63,598 nucleotides of DNA from Nitrospirota bacterium (GTDB lineage Bacteria > Nitrospirota > Thermodesulfovibrionia > Thermodesulfovibrionales > UBA1546), in the NCBI GenBank assembly GCA_016195565.1, contig JACPZK010000026.1, forward strand, positions 1 to 63,598, given 5' to 3'. This document shows positions 43,908 to 53,160 of the stretch, piece by piece (within the stretch, counting starts at the first letter, position 1; each line of letters starts with the position of its first letter). Below the pieces are notes generated by a model. The model saw only the letters and a program-made list of their open reading frames with translations. It had not been told where the DNA came from and made no database searches. The position numbers were made by a program, and so were the translations under genes.

Positions 43908-44794
43908 GCCTTAAGATATGACAGGAACTCATCCACTGCATGGGATGATATCGCCTTTTTCTGTAATATCAGGGAAAAATCCCTCAGCATTTTCTCTTCT
44001 TTAAAGCTCAAAGGCTTTAAAGTCCCGTATTTGATTTCTTTTCTTACAGCCCATCTTGACACAATGGCGATGCCAATGCCATTTTCAACCGATTCCTTTA
44101 TTGCCTCTGTGCTCCCCAAAACCATAGAAATCATCATATTCTGAGGAGTGATGCTGTATTTGCCGAGGTATTTTTCTATTACCTGTCTTGTGCCTGACCC
44201 TTCCTCTCTGAATATGAAAGGTTCTTTCGTAATTTCAAAGATAGAGACATTTCTCTTTTTTGCCAATGGATGAAGCGGAGGCACGATCAGCGCAAGCTCA
44301 TCTGCGACAAGTTTATCAACAACCATCTTCTGCCTTGCGACATCTCCCTCTACAAGCCCGATATCAATATTGCCGGCGTTCAAGAGCTCCACCACCCGCT
44401 TTGTGTTGCCGACAAGGAGGTGAATTTTTATTTTCGGGTGTGTCTTTCTGAAGGCTGCGATGACTCCGGGCAGGAGGTAGTTTCCTATGGTTGAACTTGC
44501 GCCGACACTTATGCTGCCTTTTACAAAACCTATTATTTCTCCGATGTTCTTTTCAGCAGCAGCATAAAGATTAAGTATCTCCTTTGCATATCTGTAGAGC
44601 ATCTCCCCTGCAGGTGTGAGGGTGACTGTATTGCTGGCCCTGTCAAAGAGTTTTGTCTCATATGTCTCCTCAATTGCCTGGACTAAAAGGCTGACGGCAG
44701 GCTGCGTAAGATGTATTATCTCAGATGCCTTAGAAAAACTCTTTGTCTCCGCAACTGTGCAGAAAACCTTTAGCTTATGGTCTTCCATTCCCAT
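43871..44794 (-). CDS. LysR-type transcriptional regulator
   Basis: 307 residues. Helix-turn-helix at the N-terminus (LKVFCTVAETKSFSKASEII, LTQPAVSLLVQAIE), then a ligand-binding domain (ISVGASSTIGNYLLPGVIAA, GLVEGDV, FREEGSGTRQVIEKYL) that resembles the CysB/CbbR group. The ATG at 44794 or the third codon (MEDHKLK) is the start. Target not evident. Confidence 0.92.
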   Translation of the reverse strand: MGMEDHKLKVFCTVAETKSFSKASEIIHLTQPAVSLLVQAIEETYETKLFDRASNTVTLTPAGEMLYRYAKEILNLYAAAEKNIGEIIGFVKGSISVGASSTIGNYLLPGVIAAFRKTHPKIKIHLLVGNTKRVVELLNAGNIDIGLVEGDVARQKMVVDKLVADELALIVPPLHPLAKKRNVSIFEITKEPFIFREEGSGTRQVIEKYLGKYSITPQNMMISMVLGSTEAIKESVENGIGIAIVSRWAVRKEIKYGTLKPLSFKEEKMLRDFSLILQKKAISSHAVDEFLSYLKAYPFDNLLSLSE

Positions 44795-44831
44795 AACTTT
44801 TGTTAATTATAAAATAAAACAAAAAAATAAT

Positions 44832-45233
44832 TCAATGAGAGGTTTTGGCTGCTGCTTTTTTCGCAAGGGAATCTGCTCTTTTGTTCTGTTCTCTGGGGAT
44901 ATGACTGATGGTGTAAGCCTTAAAAGACTTCAGGTGCGAGAGCGCCTCCTGATACAGCGCTTTCAGATTTTCACTTTTCACCTTATAACTTCCTTGAATC
45001 TGTTTCACGATAAGCTCAGAATCAAGAAATATCTTCAGGCTTTCAGCCTTCAGCGCTTTTGCTCTGGAAAGCCCCTTTATAAGGGCCGTGTATTCTGCGA
45101 TGTTGTTTGTTGCTGTTCCGATGTGTTCCGATATCTCGTATGTCTTGCCTTCCAGGAGAAGGACTGCGCCAATGCCTGATTCCCCGGGATTCCCGCTGGA
45201 CGCCCCGTCACAGTACAAAACACCTTCTTTCAT
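44832..45233 (-). CDS. Ribonuclease HI-family protein
   Basis: 133 residues from the ATG at 45233, which overlaps the stop of the zinc ribbon gene (ATGA). VLYCDGASSGNPGESGIGAV, NNIAEYTALIKGL and LKIFLDSELIVKQIQG hold the catalytic Asp/Glu/Asp of RNase H, and IPREQNKRADSLAKKA the fourth Asp. It removes RNA from hybrids. The family also includes stand-alone reverse-transcriptase-like RNase H proteins. KVKSENLK at about residue 75 resembles the family C repeat. Confidence 0.9.
   Translation of the reverse strand: MKEGVLYCDGASSGNPGESGIGAVLLLEGKTYEISEHIGTATNNIAEYTALIKGLSRAKALKAESLKIFLDSELIVKQIQGSYKVKSENLKALYQEALSHLKSFKAYTISHIPREQNKRADSLAKKAAAKTSH
44969..44990. repeat. Possible family C repeat trace in the RNase H gene
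   Basis: ttttcacttttcaccttata is similar to the family C word and encodes YKVKSENLK; short enough that homology is uncertain. Confidence 0.4.
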
Positions 45234-45943
45234 TCGCCTCTTTCTTTCCAGTAAAGGATTCTGTCGCACAGCTGGCACTGAATGGTCTCTGTATTTTTTC
45301 TTAGCTCAACAAACATCTGCGGCGGTATGTTCATATTACAGCCCTGACATATCTCATCCCTTGCCTCTACGACCGCAAGCCCATTGCATTTTTCAAGCAA
45401 GGCCATATAATTACTGTACTCATCAGGGTCAAGCTTATCGGCTATTGCTATGCGCCTGGCCTTGAGTTCTCCCAGTTCCTTTTCTGCTTCTGCTATCTCT
45501 TTCTCAACCTCTTTTCTGAATGCCTCTACCTTATCTTTTTCGGTTTTCATTTTAAGCTCTTCAGCTTTTACCTCTTTGGCTGCAGCCTCAATTGCTTCCA
45601 TGGCGGAGAGTATCTCATCCTCTATTGCATACCGCTCTTTCTCTATGGTTTCAATCTCTTTAAGATGCGCCTGATATTCCTTGTTGGTTTTTATATTTAA
45701 AGCGTGGGCCTTTGTTTTCTTTATCCTCTCATTTATATCCTCAATTCCCCTCTCCTTGTCCTTTTTTTTCTTCTCAAGAAGTTCGCATTTCTGTTTTTCT
45801 TTTTCATAGAGAGACTGGAGTTCTTTAAATAATTTCTCAGCTGATGAGAGCTTGGAAGGCAGCGAATCAATAACAGCCTTTTTTCTTATGATAGTGGAAT
45901 CCTCTTCTTGAAGTTCGATAAGTAGTCTTATATTTTCCTGCAC
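45230..45943 (-). CDS. C4-type zinc ribbon coiled-coil protein
   Basis: 237 residues from a GTG at 45941-45943, preceded by ggaggg; a TTG at 45956-45958 would add MCGGC. Long coiled coil (residues about 10-170, Lys/Glu-rich, KKKKDKERGIEDINERI) then a C-terminal zinc ribbon (ICQGCNMNIPPQMF, IQCQLCDRILYW). This is the COG1579 family, of unknown function, often next to RNase H, as here. Confidence 0.88.
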   Translation of the reverse strand: MQENIRLLIELQEEDSTIIRKKAVIDSLPSKLSSAEKLFKELQSLYEKEKQKCELLEKKKKDKERGIEDINERIKKTKAHALNIKTNKEYQAHLKEIETIEKERYAIEDEILSAMEAIEAAAKEVKAEELKMKTEKDKVEAFRKEVEKEIAEAEKELGELKARRIAIADKLDPDEYSNYMALLEKCNGLAVVEARDEICQGCNMNIPPQMFVELRKNTETIQCQLCDRILYWKERGE

Positions 45944-45960
45944 GCACCCTCCACACAAAA

Positions 45961-46037
45961 AGTTAAGAGTTGAGGGTTAGGAGTTAAGAAAAATTAACTT
46001 TCAACTTCTAACTTTTCACTCTTAACTCTTAACTCTG
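45961..46037. repeat. Dispersed repeat family C, intergenic
   Basis: agttaagagttgagggttag then the inverted arm aactttcaacttctaacttt, upstream of the zinc ribbon gene and downstream of the tRNA. Confidence 0.85.
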
Positions 46038-46057
46038 ATTTCGCAAAGCGAAATCAG
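46035..46057 (-). terminator. Hairpin right after the tRNA(CAU)
   Basis: ctgatttcgcaaagcgaaat + cag forms a perfect 10-bp stem with a 3-base loop, beginning one base past the encoded CCA. No T tract, so it is more likely a processing or termination aid. Confidence 0.5.
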
Positions 46058-46058
46058 T

Positions 46059-46134
46059 TGGTGGGCCCACCAGGACTCGAACCTGGGACCAACCGGTTAT
46101 GAGCCGGTAGCTCTACCAGCTGAGCTATGGGCCC
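46059..46134 (-). tRNA. tRNA with CAU anticodon (Met or Ile2)
   Basis: 76 bases with encoded CCA. Acceptor gggccca/tgggccc, D-arm agctcagctggtagagct, anticodon arm ccggctcataaccgg with CAT, T-arm caggttcgagtcctg. Elongator Met or lysidine-modified Ile2 cannot be distinguished with certainty; the acceptor GGGCCC is common in Ile2. Confidence 0.93.
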
Positions 46135-46223
46135 TGCAAGTAGTAATTGTAAATTTTAAGGGGCATTTTGGTCAAGTGCGGATTGTCACAGGTTTTGTTT
46201 GACATCACTCTTTTGTTTCTTAT

Positions 46224-46865
46224 ATGCTATTAAACAACAAAACAGATATGAAATTCTTTCCTAAAGAAATAGACTTTTTCGAGATATTTGACAGGGCTGC
46301 ATTAAATGTCACGAAAGCAGCTACCCTCCTTGTTTCTCTCATGGAAAACTTTGACAATGTCGATGCGAGGGCCAAGGAGATATATGAGGTTGAGCAGGAC
46401 GGCGATATGCTGACCCACGATATAATGAAAAAGCTCAACAAGACCTTTATTACTCCCATAGACAGAGAAGATTTACATGCCCTTGCCTCAAGCCTGGATG
46501 ATGTCCTTGATCTGATATGGGCTTCTGTTGACAGGCTGTCTGTTTTCAAGATAACCGAACCGACAAAAGAGGCTGTTGCAATGTCTAAAGACCTTCTTAC
46601 AACCGCCGAAGTCATTCATAAGGCAATAAAGAAATTAAAAGAAAAGGATTATTCTTATGTCCAGGAATATTGTATTGAGATAAACAGGCTGGAAAACAGG
46701 ATTGACAGGGATTTCAGGGACGCGCTCGGAGCGCTGTTTAACGACGTGAAAGACCCTATCCTTATAATAAAGTGGAAGGAAATATACGAACATCTCGAAG
46801 ACGCATCTGACAAGTGCGAGGATGTTGCCAATGTCCTTGAGTCTATAGTCCTGAAGTATGCATGA
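46224..46865 (+). CDS. DUF47 protein, PhoU-like partner of PiT
   Basis: 213 residues (205 if the second ATG at 46248, MKFFPKE, is used). Helical PhoU-like fold with the ITPIDREDLHALASSLDDVL and CEDVANVLESIVLKYA signatures. Overlaps the PiT gene by eight bases and is its usual partner; it probably modulates phosphate uptake. Confidence 0.92.
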   Translation: MLLNNKTDMKFFPKEIDFFEIFDRAALNVTKAATLLVSLMENFDNVDARAKEIYEVEQDGDMLTHDIMKKLNKTFITPIDREDLHALASSLDDVLDLIWASVDRLSVFKITEPTKEAVAMSKDLLTTAEVIHKAIKKLKEKDYSYVQEYCIEINRLENRIDRDFRDALGALFNDVKDPILIIKWKEIYEHLEDASDKCEDVANVLESIVLKYA

Positions 46866-47850
46866 TACGTTTTTTCTTCTCATATGTGTAATAGTCCTTG
46901 CGACAGTCTTTGATTTTATAAACGGTTTCCATGACACGGCAAATGCGATAGCCACATCAGTTTCAACAAGAGTTCTTTCTCCTAAAGTTGCCGTTGCCAT
47001 GGCAGCGGTGTTAAACATGGTTGGGGCGCTGTCAGGAACTGCTGTTGCCAAAACAGTAGGAGTAGGGCTTATAGAGACTGCAAGCGTCACGCAAGTGACA
47101 GTTATATCCGCGCTTCTGGCAGCCATAATATGGGACATAATAACGTGGTATTTCGGTCTGCCGACATCTTCAAGCCATGCAATTCTTTCAAGTCTGGTAG
47201 GCGCTGCGATAGCAACCGCGGGAGTAGAAGTTATTATCCAAAAAGGAGTTTATAAGATTCTTCTCGGTCTGGTTTTTTCTCCTCTTGTCGGGCTCGCATT
47301 AGGTTTCCTGCTTATGTTATTCCTTATGTGGATATTTAAACGCTCTGCGCCGTCATTGGTTTCAAGGCTCTTTAACAGGCTGCAGATTGTTTCAGCAGCC
47401 TACATGGCTTTCAGCCATGGCAGCAACGATGCCCAGAAAACCATGGGCATCATAACAATGGCGCTGATCAGCTATAAAGGGTTGTCTGATTTCCATGTTC
47501 CGTTCTGGGTAATTGCCTTGTGCGCTGTTTCGATGGCGTTGGGCACAGCAGCAGGCGGCTGGAGAATCATAAAGACCCTTGGCGTGCGTCTTGTCCACCT
47601 GAGGCCGATTAACGGTTTTGCGGCAGAGGCCTCAGCGGCTACTATTATAGAGATTGCATCAAGGATAGGCCTTCCGCTCTCAACCACGCATATCATATCC
47701 TCAACCATAATGGGCGTTGGCGCATCCAAGAGGTTGTCGGCGGTAAGGTGGGGCGTTGGCGGGAATATAATAATAGCATGGCTGCTTACGCTGCCTGTGT
47801 GCGGTGTTCTTGCATGGGCTATCTGTAAAGCAATTCTTCTGTTGGTTTAA
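46858..47850 (+). CDS. pit: PiT-family inorganic phosphate transporter
   Basis: 330 residues, about ten membrane helices. The two family signatures are DFINGFHDTANAIATSVSTR and AFSHGSNDAQKTMGIITMA. Moves phosphate across the inner membrane with H+ or Na+; it could also carry other oxyanions. Follows the DUF47 gene and is directly followed by an exported protein that starts at its stop codon. Confidence 0.95.
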   Translation: MHDTFFLLICVIVLATVFDFINGFHDTANAIATSVSTRVLSPKVAVAMAAVLNMVGALSGTAVAKTVGVGLIETASVTQVTVISALLAAIIWDIITWYFGLPTSSSHAILSSLVGAAIATAGVEVIIQKGVYKILLGLVFSPLVGLALGFLLMLFLMWIFKRSAPSLVSRLFNRLQIVSAAYMAFSHGSNDAQKTMGIITMALISYKGLSDFHVPFWVIALCAVSMALGTAAGGWRIIKTLGVRLVHLRPINGFAAEASAATIIEIASRIGLPLSTTHIISSTIMGVGASKRLSAVRWGVGGNIIIAWLLTLPVCGVLAWAICKAILLLV

Positions 47851-48566
47851 TGAAAATTCTGCCTGCAGCATTTGTATTAATTGCCATCCTGGTTTTATCT
47901 TCCACGGCAGGCGCCGAGGTTATATTCTTTGATGACATTTCACTTAAAGGCGAGCCGGTGATGCTCAAAGCTGTGACAAAAGGAAAGATCTTCAGCAAAG
48001 GCGGGCAGCTGGTTGAATTTTATGTTGACGGAAAATCTATAGGCAGGTCGCTTTCAGGCGGTGACGGCGCCGCATTCAAGGAATTCAGAGCGGAAAAAAC
48101 AGGACTGCATAAAGTCTCCGTAGTATCCGGCAAAGATAAAGACAGCGGCTTCCTGCTCTCTCTTAAAAAAGGGGCAGAGATTGTTTTCATTGATGTTGAG
48201 GGAAGCATGTTCGCGCCCCTGTCAGGCAAACCAATGAAAGACAGCCGGAAAGTGATTAAGGCAATAGCAAAGCGATTTCCTGTTGTGTATCTTCAGGCAG
48301 GGGTTCTTGATATCAGGGCATTAAAGAAATTACTGAAGGAAAATGAATTCACAGAGGCGCCATTGCTTCCATGGAGAGAGGGGAATGCGTTTGAGGAAGC
48401 GGATAAAAAAGGGTTGAAGATTAAGTTTGTAATAGGCGGTAAAACAGTTATAGAATCAGCAAAAGAATTCAAACCGAAAGCGTTCAGTTTTAATGAAGTG
48501 GAAGGAGCAGAGGAAGTAAAAGGCTGGGAGGAGATAGGGAAGAAGATGCGTCTTGTGATAAAATAA
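47850..48566 (+). CDS. Exported protein with a degenerate HAD-like domain
   Basis: 238 residues. Signal peptide (MKILPAAFVLIAILVLSSTA) then an Ig-like domain (VEFYVDGKSIGRSLSGGDGA) and a C-terminal domain with IVFIDVEGSMFAPLSGK, like the LNS2/HAD fold, in which the usual DxDGT is DVEGS. The Asp nucleophile remains; the second Asp is Glu. Co-transcribed with the phosphate transporter (start on its stop codon), so a role at the cell surface in phosphate metabolism is possible but unproven. Confidence 0.7.
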   Translation: MKILPAAFVLIAILVLSSTAGAEVIFFDDISLKGEPVMLKAVTKGKIFSKGGQLVEFYVDGKSIGRSLSGGDGAAFKEFRAEKTGLHKVSVVSGKDKDSGFLLSLKKGAEIVFIDVEGSMFAPLSGKPMKDSRKVIKAIAKRFPVVYLQAGVLDIRALKKLLKENEFTEAPLLPWREGNAFEEADKKGLKIKFVIGGKTVIESAKEFKPKAFSFNEVEGAEEVKGWEEIGKKMRLVIK

Positions 48567-48591
48567 AAGTGCATGAATTAACAGCATTAAT

Positions 48592-49125
48592 ATGAAAACA
48601 AAAAAGTCAGGCAGCGAACTTTTCTTTGATATCTTTGAAAGCCCTGTTGGAAGGCTGTTCCTTTTATTTTCAGGGAAAAATCTTGCAGGAGTATCCTTTG
48701 AAAAGCCGGATTGCAGAAGAGGAGAGGCGCCTGAATCATTTAAGCAAGAACTGAAAAATTATTTTGAAGGAAAGAGTGAAGATTTTAAGCAGGGCGCTGT
48801 ATTTTTGGAAGGCACGGATTTTGAGAAAGAAGTCTGGCTTGCATTAAAAGAAATTCCATATGGAGAGACGCGCAGTTATAAATGGCTTGCGGAAAAAATA
48901 GGGAGTCCGAAGGCAAGCAGGGCAATAGGACAGGCGCTTGGCAGAAACCCAATTCCGATAGTCCTGCCATGTCACAGAATAATCGAGTCTGACGGCTCAA
49001 TCGGAGGCTATTCACCAGGCGTTGATATAAAGAGAAGGCTGCTTGAGATGGAATACTATAACGCCCTTTCAAATAGCGCTGGAAGAGAGGCTTTTAAAAT
49101 AAAGGAGAAAATATGGCAAAGGTAA
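48592..49125 (+). CDS. ogt: Methylated-DNA--protein-cysteine methyltransferase
   Basis: 177 residues. The active site is IVLPCHRIIESDGSIGGYS; the DNA-binding part has EVWLALKEIPYGETRSYKWL and ASRAIGQALGRNPIP. Repairs O6-alkylguanine by self-alkylation. The 3' end overlaps slyD by 13 bases. Confidence 0.95.
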   Translation: MKTKKSGSELFFDIFESPVGRLFLLFSGKNLAGVSFEKPDCRRGEAPESFKQELKNYFEGKSEDFKQGAVFLEGTDFEKEVWLALKEIPYGETRSYKWLAEKIGSPKASRAIGQALGRNPIPIVLPCHRIIESDGSIGGYSPGVDIKRRLLEMEYYNALSNSAGREAFKIKEKIWQR

Positions 49126-49541
49126 AAGAAGGAGATACAATAAGCATCCATTACACAGGCAAACTTGAAGACGGAACAGTCTTTGATTCTTCTGAAGGCG
49201 GCGCGCCTCTGGAATTCAAGGTAGGCGGAGGAGCGTTTTTGAAAGGGCTTGAAGACGGCGCCATAGGAATGGGAATCGGAGATGAAAAAACAATCAGAAT
49301 TCCCGCTGAAGAAGGATACGGCATTTACATGAAAGAAAAGGTTTTTGAATTTGGCAGAGACAGGGCGCCTGAAAACTTTGACTCTGAGATAGGACAGCAG
49401 CTTCAGATGTACAGGGCTGACGGTATGCCTATAACAGTTAAAGTTACCGGCAAAACAGAGAAGGCATTTATCATGGACTGCAACCATCCATGGGCGGGAA
49501 AAAATCTGGTATTTGAGATAAAGCTTGTGGAGATTTTGTAG
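49113..49541 (+). CDS. FKBP-type peptidyl-prolyl isomerase, SlyD-like
   Basis: 142 residues. ISIHYTGKLEDGTVFDSS, LKGLEDGAIGMGIGD and the IPAEEGYG hinge define the FKBP; the insert-in-flap region (about 70-125) is the chaperone domain of SlyD. The C-terminus lacks the His/Cys-rich metal tail of E. coli SlyD. Start follows aaaggag. Confidence 0.92.
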   Translation: MAKVKEGDTISIHYTGKLEDGTVFDSSEGGAPLEFKVGGGAFLKGLEDGAIGMGIGDEKTIRIPAEEGYGIYMKEKVFEFGRDRAPENFDSEIGQQLQMYRADGMPITVKVTGKTEKAFIMDCNHPWAGKNLVFEIKLVEIL

Positions 49542-49551
49542 GCAGTGTTGT

Positions 49552-51285
49552 CTATCTGATATATGCCTCGGTGACGTATCTTCTCATCATCCTGTGGCTG
49601 TTGAAGTAGTAGGCATTTTTGCCTATGGCATTCTGCATCATTCGAATCCATGTATGTCTGTCGTTGTGATACATGGGGATTATGATGGCCTCAAGCTTGT
49701 TGTATAAATCATCAGCGTCTCTTTGGTCTATTGCGTCAACATCGTCTGTAAGCATTGTTTCTGTCGGGCTTGGACCAATAGCCCATCCTGTAAATCCCTC
49801 AATATGGCCCTCTATCCACCAGCCGTCAAGCACGCTGAAGTTTATTACGCCGTTATGAGCTGCCTTCATGCCGCTTGTGCCTGACGCCTCATGCGGCCTG
49901 AGAGGCGTGTTAAGCCATATATCAACACCGGAGACAAGCTTAAGGGCTTTCTCCATGTCATAGTTTTTAAGGTAGGCTATCTTAACTTTTCCTTTTAACT
50001 TTTCTTTTATTACGTGGATTTTTTCTATCAGCCATTTGCCGTGGTCGTCTTTCGGATGCGCCTTGCCTGAGTAAACAAGCTGTATCTTTCCTGAGGCAAT
50101 CCTTTCTAACCTGTCAATATCGCTGAAAATAAGGTCAGGGCGTTTGTACGCAGTTGCCCTGCGCGCAAAGCCTATTGTAAGGGTGTCGTAATCCATGCCT
50201 GCTTTAGTTTCTGAATTTACAAAATCAATAAAAACCTTTTTTGCTTCAATATGGGCTGTCCATAATTCTTCTTCGGGGATTCTGCCTACTCTCACAAAAA
50301 GTTCAGGTTCGTTTGCCCATCCCGGCAGGTATTTGTCATAAAGCTTTTTCAGGCTGTCGCAGGTCCAGGTATAGCTGTGCACGCCGTTTGTTATTGCCGA
50401 TATCTCATAACCGGGGAACATGTCCTTTGAGACATCTCTGTGCTTTTTAGCAACACCGTTAACGAACTCGCTCAGGTGTAAAGCAAGCATAGTCATATTT
50501 AGATTGTCCTTGCCTCCGAGATCTTTCAGCACATTTAAAGGTATTAATTCCCCCATTACCCGCAGGATCAGGTCATATGAGAATTTGTCATGGCCGGCCT
50601 CAACAGGAGTGTGGGTTGTAAACACGCAGATATTTTTTACCCTGTCAACATCCCACACAAGCCGCTCGTCCCATACGTCTTCTATCGGCCGTTTATATCT
50701 GAGCAGCAATTCCAGCGTAAGAAAACCGGCATGTCCCTCATTCATGTGGTATTTTTTTATCTCAAATCCGAGTTCATAGAGCATCCTTACACCGGCTATG
50801 CCGAGGACAATTTCCTGTTTGAGCCTGTATACATGGTCGCCTCCGTAGAGGTAAGAGGTAATCTCCCTGTCATCCTGAGAGTTTTCTGCAACATCAGTAT
50901 CAAGAAAAAACACAGGGATGCTTCCGCCTGTCAGACTTTTCACAATGTAAAGCCACGCCTGAACCGCAACATCTCTTCCTTCTATCTGCACATATACCTT
51001 TGCCGGAAGAAGGGTCATCTGTTTTGACGGCTCCCATAGTGTCGGCATCTCCGTCTGCCTTCCCCTTTCGTCTATCTCCTGTGTGAAATATCCTTTTTTG
51101 CTGAGAAGGGTTACAGCAGCCATCGGGAGCTTAAGGTCCGCGCCTGATTTAATCGTATCTCCTGCGAGCACTCCAAGGCCGCCGCTGTAAGATGGGATAT
51201 CGTTGGCAATTCCTATCTCCATTGAGAAATAGGCAATCTTCGGGTCTTTTGTGAATTCCTGCAGTTCGGGCAAGAACTGGTTCAT
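49552..51285 (-). CDS. glgP: Alpha-glucan phosphorylase
   Basis: 577 residues, the short form (TIGR02094). [20 protein letters not shown] at the N-terminus, HMNEGHAGF, and the C-terminal PLP site [20 protein letters not shown] with the pyridoxal Lys in GMKAA. Releases glucose 1-phosphate from glycogen. It complements the GH57 enzyme at 42-44 kb. Its ATG overlaps the queC stop by four bases. Confidence 0.95.
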   Translation of the reverse strand: MNQFLPELQEFTKDPKIAYFSMEIGIANDIPSYSGGLGVLAGDTIKSGADLKLPMAAVTLLSKKGYFTQEIDERGRQTEMPTLWEPSKQMTLLPAKVYVQIEGRDVAVQAWLYIVKSLTGGSIPVFFLDTDVAENSQDDREITSYLYGGDHVYRLKQEIVLGIAGVRMLYELGFEIKKYHMNEGHAGFLTLELLLRYKRPIEDVWDERLVWDVDRVKNICVFTTHTPVEAGHDKFSYDLILRVMGELIPLNVLKDLGGKDNLNMTMLALHLSEFVNGVAKKHRDVSKDMFPGYEISAITNGVHSYTWTCDSLKKLYDKYLPGWANEPELFVRVGRIPEEELWTAHIEAKKVFIDFVNSETKAGMDYDTLTIGFARRATAYKRPDLIFSDIDRLERIASGKIQLVYSGKAHPKDDHGKWLIEKIHVIKEKLKGKVKIAYLKNYDMEKALKLVSGVDIWLNTPLRPHEASGTSGMKAAHNGVINFSVLDGWWIEGHIEGFTGWAIGPSPTETMLTDDVDAIDQRDADDLYNKLEAIIIPMYHNDRHTWIRMMQNAIGKNAYYFNSHRMMRRYVTEAYIR

Positions 51286-52109
51286 ATAGCTTTAATCCCT
51301 GCCTCTTTGAATCCCTTTGCCCTGAAAATGCAGCTGTCGCATTTTCCGCAAGGCGTAACGGTGAATCGGTGAATCGGTGAATCGGTGAATCGTTTTGCTT
51401 CTGCCCCTCTGTAACTTTTCACTTTTAACTTTTCACTTTTAACTTTTTTAGGCTGCGGGTCATAACAGCTCCATGTCAGGGAATAGTCCAGCCCTAATTC
51501 TTTCCCCTTTCTAATTATCTCTGCCTTTGTCAGATGAAGAAGAGGGGCTTTAATGCTGAATCTGATTTTTCCTTCCACCGATGCCTTTGTTGCAAGGTTT
51601 GCCATTTTTTCAAAGGCCTTCAGATATTCGGGACGACAGTCAGGATAGCCGCTGTAATCTACCGCGTTTGCGCCGATAAATATATTCTCAGCCTTAAGCG
51701 CCTCTGCCCATCCAAGCGCAAACGAAAGAAAGATTGTGTTGCGTGCAGGGACATAGGTGACGGGAATAGAGCAGCAGGACTTTGTGGAAATTTTTTTTAC
51801 CACTGAACTACTGCACTGCTGCTCTTCTGCTCTATTTTTCGGCACTTCCATCTCTGATGTCAGAGCCGAGCCGCCGATTGCTCTTAAATCAAATTTTATT
51901 ACGAGATGTTTTTTTACTTTTAATGATAGGGCGACTTTTTTTGCCGCCTCAAGCTCTATTTTGTGCCTTTGATTGTAATCAAAGCTCAGGGCATAAACTT
52001 CATAACCCTCGTGTTTTGCTATTGCTGCTGTTGTGGAGGAATCTACCCCGCCGCTGAGAAGGACAACCGCTTTTTTAGCGTTGTGCCTTCTGCTTTTAGT
52101 AAACGTCAT
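51282..52109 (-). CDS. queC: 7-cyano-7-deazaguanine synthase
   Basis: 275 residues from ATG 52109 ([20 protein letters not shown]). [13 protein letters not shown] is the PP-loop and the zinc site is [11 protein letters not shown] with [13 protein letters not shown]. Makes preQ0, the precursor of queuosine in tRNA. Two separate repeat-derived stretches interrupt it in frame: about residues 93-115 (family D) and about 221-250 (four gaatcggt units plus family C), the second between the first and second zinc-ligand Cys. All four Cys and the flanking motifs remain, so function is plausible. It overlaps the upstream gene's end by 14 bases. Confidence 0.92.
   Translation of the reverse strand: MTFTKSRRHNAKKAVVLLSGGVDSSTTAAIAKHEGYEVYALSFDYNQRHKIELEAAKKVALSLKVKKHLVIKFDLRAIGGSALTSEMEVPKNRAEEQQCSSSVVKKISTKSCCSIPVTYVPARNTIFLSFALGWAEALKAENIFIGANAVDYSGYPDCRPEYLKAFEKMANLATKASVEGKIRFSIKAPLLHLTKAEIIRKGKELGLDYSLTWSCYDPQPKKVKSEKLKVKSYRGAEAKRFTDSPIHRFTVTPCGKCDSCIFRAKGFKEAGIKAI
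51360..51448. repeat. Four tandem gaatcggt units and family C repeat in queC
   Basis: ggtgaatcggtgaatcggtg continues for four units of 8 bp at 51360-51392; then acttttcacttttaactttt at 51411-51448. Both are read in frame. Confidence 0.9.
51768..51834. repeat. Dispersed repeat family D in queC
   Basis: tagagcagcaggactttgtg ... actgctgctcttctgctcta, an inverted pair, encodes [15 protein letters not shown]. Confidence 0.85.
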
Positions 52110-53157
52110 CCGCTGTGCCTTCTTTACCGTCAGGCCCTGCGCTGAAGAGGATAAAATCACCGGCCTCTGTTTTATAGATATATTGCCTGCCCCACGAATC
52201 AGTCGTTTTTGTTATCTGATCTATTGATTGTGGATAAGAGCCGTTCTCATATTTATATGCCTCAATAATAAATCTTATGTTATCTATGTCCGCTGATGTT
52301 TTAATTCTGTCAGTGTAGTCAGACCGCTGCGAAGGAAATGAGATTATCGCAATAAAAAGGCTGACCAGGAATATAACCGGAGTAATAAATGGCGGGTAGG
52401 GAATGCCTTTTTTATCCGGCCGCGCTGCCCCGCGCAAAGCAATCTCAGGAGCTACAGGAGCAGTCTCTTTAGGTTCTATAAGGCCTTTTTCCATAAGGGA
52501 TACGAGAAACTTGGACGCCTGAAAACTGTCCATATGACTGGATTCAATTGTTGCGCTGACATCTCTTTCGCCATCCACAAGCCCGAGGATCTCTTCCTCA
52601 TCAGAGGTAAGCGCGGCGCCTGATTTGCCTGTTTTTTCAAATATGGTGTCAGGGCTTAACTTGCCTTCTATCAGCGACCATTCATCTATGATGCGAAGCC
52701 CTTCCATCAGGACATGCTGGGTATCAAGCGATACAGGCATCTCCTTGTCAACAGGCACTCCTTGCGGAGAAAACTCATAGTCACCATCTTTCCAGCTGAA
52801 GAGTTGAATCACTGTCTCGGTTATCTGCGTTGTAAGAATTTCCTGTATCTGTTCTTTTCCAATAAGACCCTTTTTTATAAGTACGCTGCCAAGCTTTTCT
52901 CCTGTTGACTGCTGTTCCTCAAGGGCTTTCTGAAGGTCTTCTTCTTTGATAAGCCCCTTATTTAAGAGCAGTTTTCCAAAACGGTTTGCCTCAACCTTTC
53001 TCCTGGTCTCTGCTGATATAATATTGCCCTCATAGAACAGCAGCCGAACCCTGTCCATCCTGCCTTCAAGCGTGAGAACGCCTGTTTTATGCTGGAAGTA
53101 TATAAGCTGCAGTATATCTGCCAGGCCGAATTCTTTTAAGGAACCCTCTAAAGACAT
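52096..53157 (-). CDS. DUF4388 protein fused to a GspG-like pseudopilin domain
   Basis: 353 residues. Residues 1-70 are DUF4388 ([37 protein letters not shown]), a PatA-like regulatory domain; residues about 75-150 contain a repeated [19 protein letters not shown] helix pair of the MshEN type; a membrane helix (about 252-273) is followed by a C-terminal pseudopilin-like domain ([20 protein letters not shown], then [15 protein letters not shown], a calcium-binding loop of GspG). Unusual combination, exposing a pseudopilin-type head outside the membrane. Upstream of queC in the same orientation. Confidence 0.8.
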   Translation of the reverse strand: MSLEGSLKEFGLADILQLIYFQHKTGVLTLEGRMDRVRLLFYEGNIISAETRRKVEANRFGKLLLNKGLIKEEDLQKALEEQQSTGEKLGSVLIKKGLIGKEQIQEILTTQITETVIQLFSWKDGDYEFSPQGVPVDKEMPVSLDTQHVLMEGLRIIDEWSLIEGKLSPDTIFEKTGKSGAALTSDEEEILGLVDGERDVSATIESSHMDSFQASKFLVSLMEKGLIEPKETAPVAPEIALRGAARPDKKGIPYPPFITPVIFLVSLFIAIISFPSQRSDYTDRIKTSADIDNIRFIIEAYKYENGSYPQSIDQITKTTDSWGRQYIYKTEAGDFILFSAGPDGKEGTADDVY

Positions 53158-53160
53158 ATC

